This document shows positions 63,661 through 64,000 of a stretch of DNA of 64,000 bases, one piece after another. Below the pieces are notes generated by a model. It was not told the origin of the DNA. It was given only the letters and a program-made list of their open reading frames with translations, and searched no databases. Location: assembly GCA_020723305.1 (NCBI GenBank), contig DYJC01000019.1:1-64000 (forward strand). Reading direction: 5' to 3'. A program made the translations under genes and the position numbers. This DNA is from Desulfosudis oleivorans (GTDB taxonomy: Bacteria; Desulfobacterota; Desulfobacteria; Desulfobacterales; SURF-7). Each line of letters opens with the position of its first letter. Position 1 is the first letter of the stretch.

Positions 63661-64000
63661 ATGGATGCGATAGCAGTCATGCTGATTACCCAGGGAATAC
63701 ACGGTCTGGCCTATGGAATGCTGCTGTTCCTGGTTGCTTCCGGTTTCACCCTGATCTTTGGGATGATGGGGATTTTAAATATCGCTCATGCCTCCTTTTT
63801 TATGCTGGCCGCATATTTCGCTTTTCAGATTATGCAATGGAGCGGAAGTTTCTGGCTCGCGCTTTTATTGGCGCCGATCGCCATTGCTGGTCTTGGCATC
63901 TTGATGGAACGATTGATGCTGCGCCAAATTCGCAAATTCAAACTGGGAAAAGCAGTTGTCCTGTTTGAACTGATGCTTACGGTCGGCATCATGGTTTGCA
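63661..64000 (+). CDS. livH: LivH-like ABC transporter permease, cut by window end
   Basis: 113 residues of the N-terminal part from ATG at 63661, three bases after the binding-protein stop: ITQGIHGLAYGMLLFLVASGFTLIFGMMGILNIAHASFFMLAAY, the LivH signature, then further membrane helices. Completes with the rest of the importer outside the window. GGAGGGG lies upstream. Confidence 0.92.
   Translation, partial: MDAIAVMLITQGIHGLAYGMLLFLVASGFTLIFGMMGILNIAHASFFMLAAYFAFQIMQWSGSFWLALLLAPIAIAGLGILMERLMLRQIRKFKLGKAVVLFELMLTVGIMVC

Noticed and set aside
1-64000. tRNA, rRNA, CRISPR arrays, intact transposases or prophage genes
   Set aside because: None found on reading both strands; short repeats present have no spacers or cas genes, and no transposase or integrase frame is present.

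Overview
The window looks like a chromosomal segment of an anaerobic deltaproteobacterium (Desulfobacterota, probably Desulfobacterales). This is inferred from gene content: a predicted MetFV-HdrABC-MvhD C1 complex, a putative selenoprotein, a four-subunit 2-oxoacid:ferredoxin oxidoreductase, LUD/CCG-type lactate or glycolate oxidation genes, TRAP, DASS and Liv transporters, and many short dispersed repeats. No rRNA, tRNA, CRISPR array, prophage or intact insertion sequence was seen.

Layout. 1-4190: the end of a membrane protein, a DUF4258/DUF2283 pair resembling a toxin-antitoxin module, and a Fic protein flanked by direct copies of a MITE-like repeat. 4191-13838 (minus): one 2-hydroxyacid operon, in transcription order a small membrane protein, dctP, dctQ, dctM, glcD-like, glcF-like, a GntR/FadR regulator, lutC-like and a fused lutB-lutA-like gene. 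Its promoter at about 13979-14007 overlaps a TTGGT-AAT-ACCA operator, and a second copy lies 109 bp upstream. 14435-21409: acyl-CoA synthetase, a hypothetical protein, TrmO-like, DsrE-like, UbiB-like kinase and a lysophospholipid-type acyltransferase.

21406-35595 (minus) is the most notable region, a ten-gene run. It encodes a glutamate-synthase-like amidotransferase/GXGXG protein, HdrC, HdrB, a 1489-residue HdrA with an inserted NfnB/GltD-like domain, an MvhD with an in-frame UGA that fits selenocysteine, MetV, a second MvhD, MetF, and two FMN/Fe-S glutamate-synthase-like paralogues, one of which has lost the catalytic motifs. It is preceded by two tandem ~120-nt leader elements, each ending in a Rho-independent terminator, which look like a tandem riboswitch or attenuator of a class I do not recognise. 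I infer a complex that links methylene-THF reduction, Hdr-type electron transfer and glutamate-synthase chemistry.

36023-48686: nadE, folA, a histone-H1-like protein, HU, enoyl-CoA hydratase, a porin with a PstS-like protein, a very long TPR protein, a LUD protein, a methyltransferase and a GT4 glycosyltransferase. 49136-52633: an outer-membrane beta-barrel and a large lipoprotein. 53351-56350: porGDAB. 56414-60728 (minus): a DASS transporter with a histidine kinase and two stand-alone receivers. 61619-64000: a MerR regulator followed by a branched-chain-amino-acid-type ABC importer, cut by the window end.
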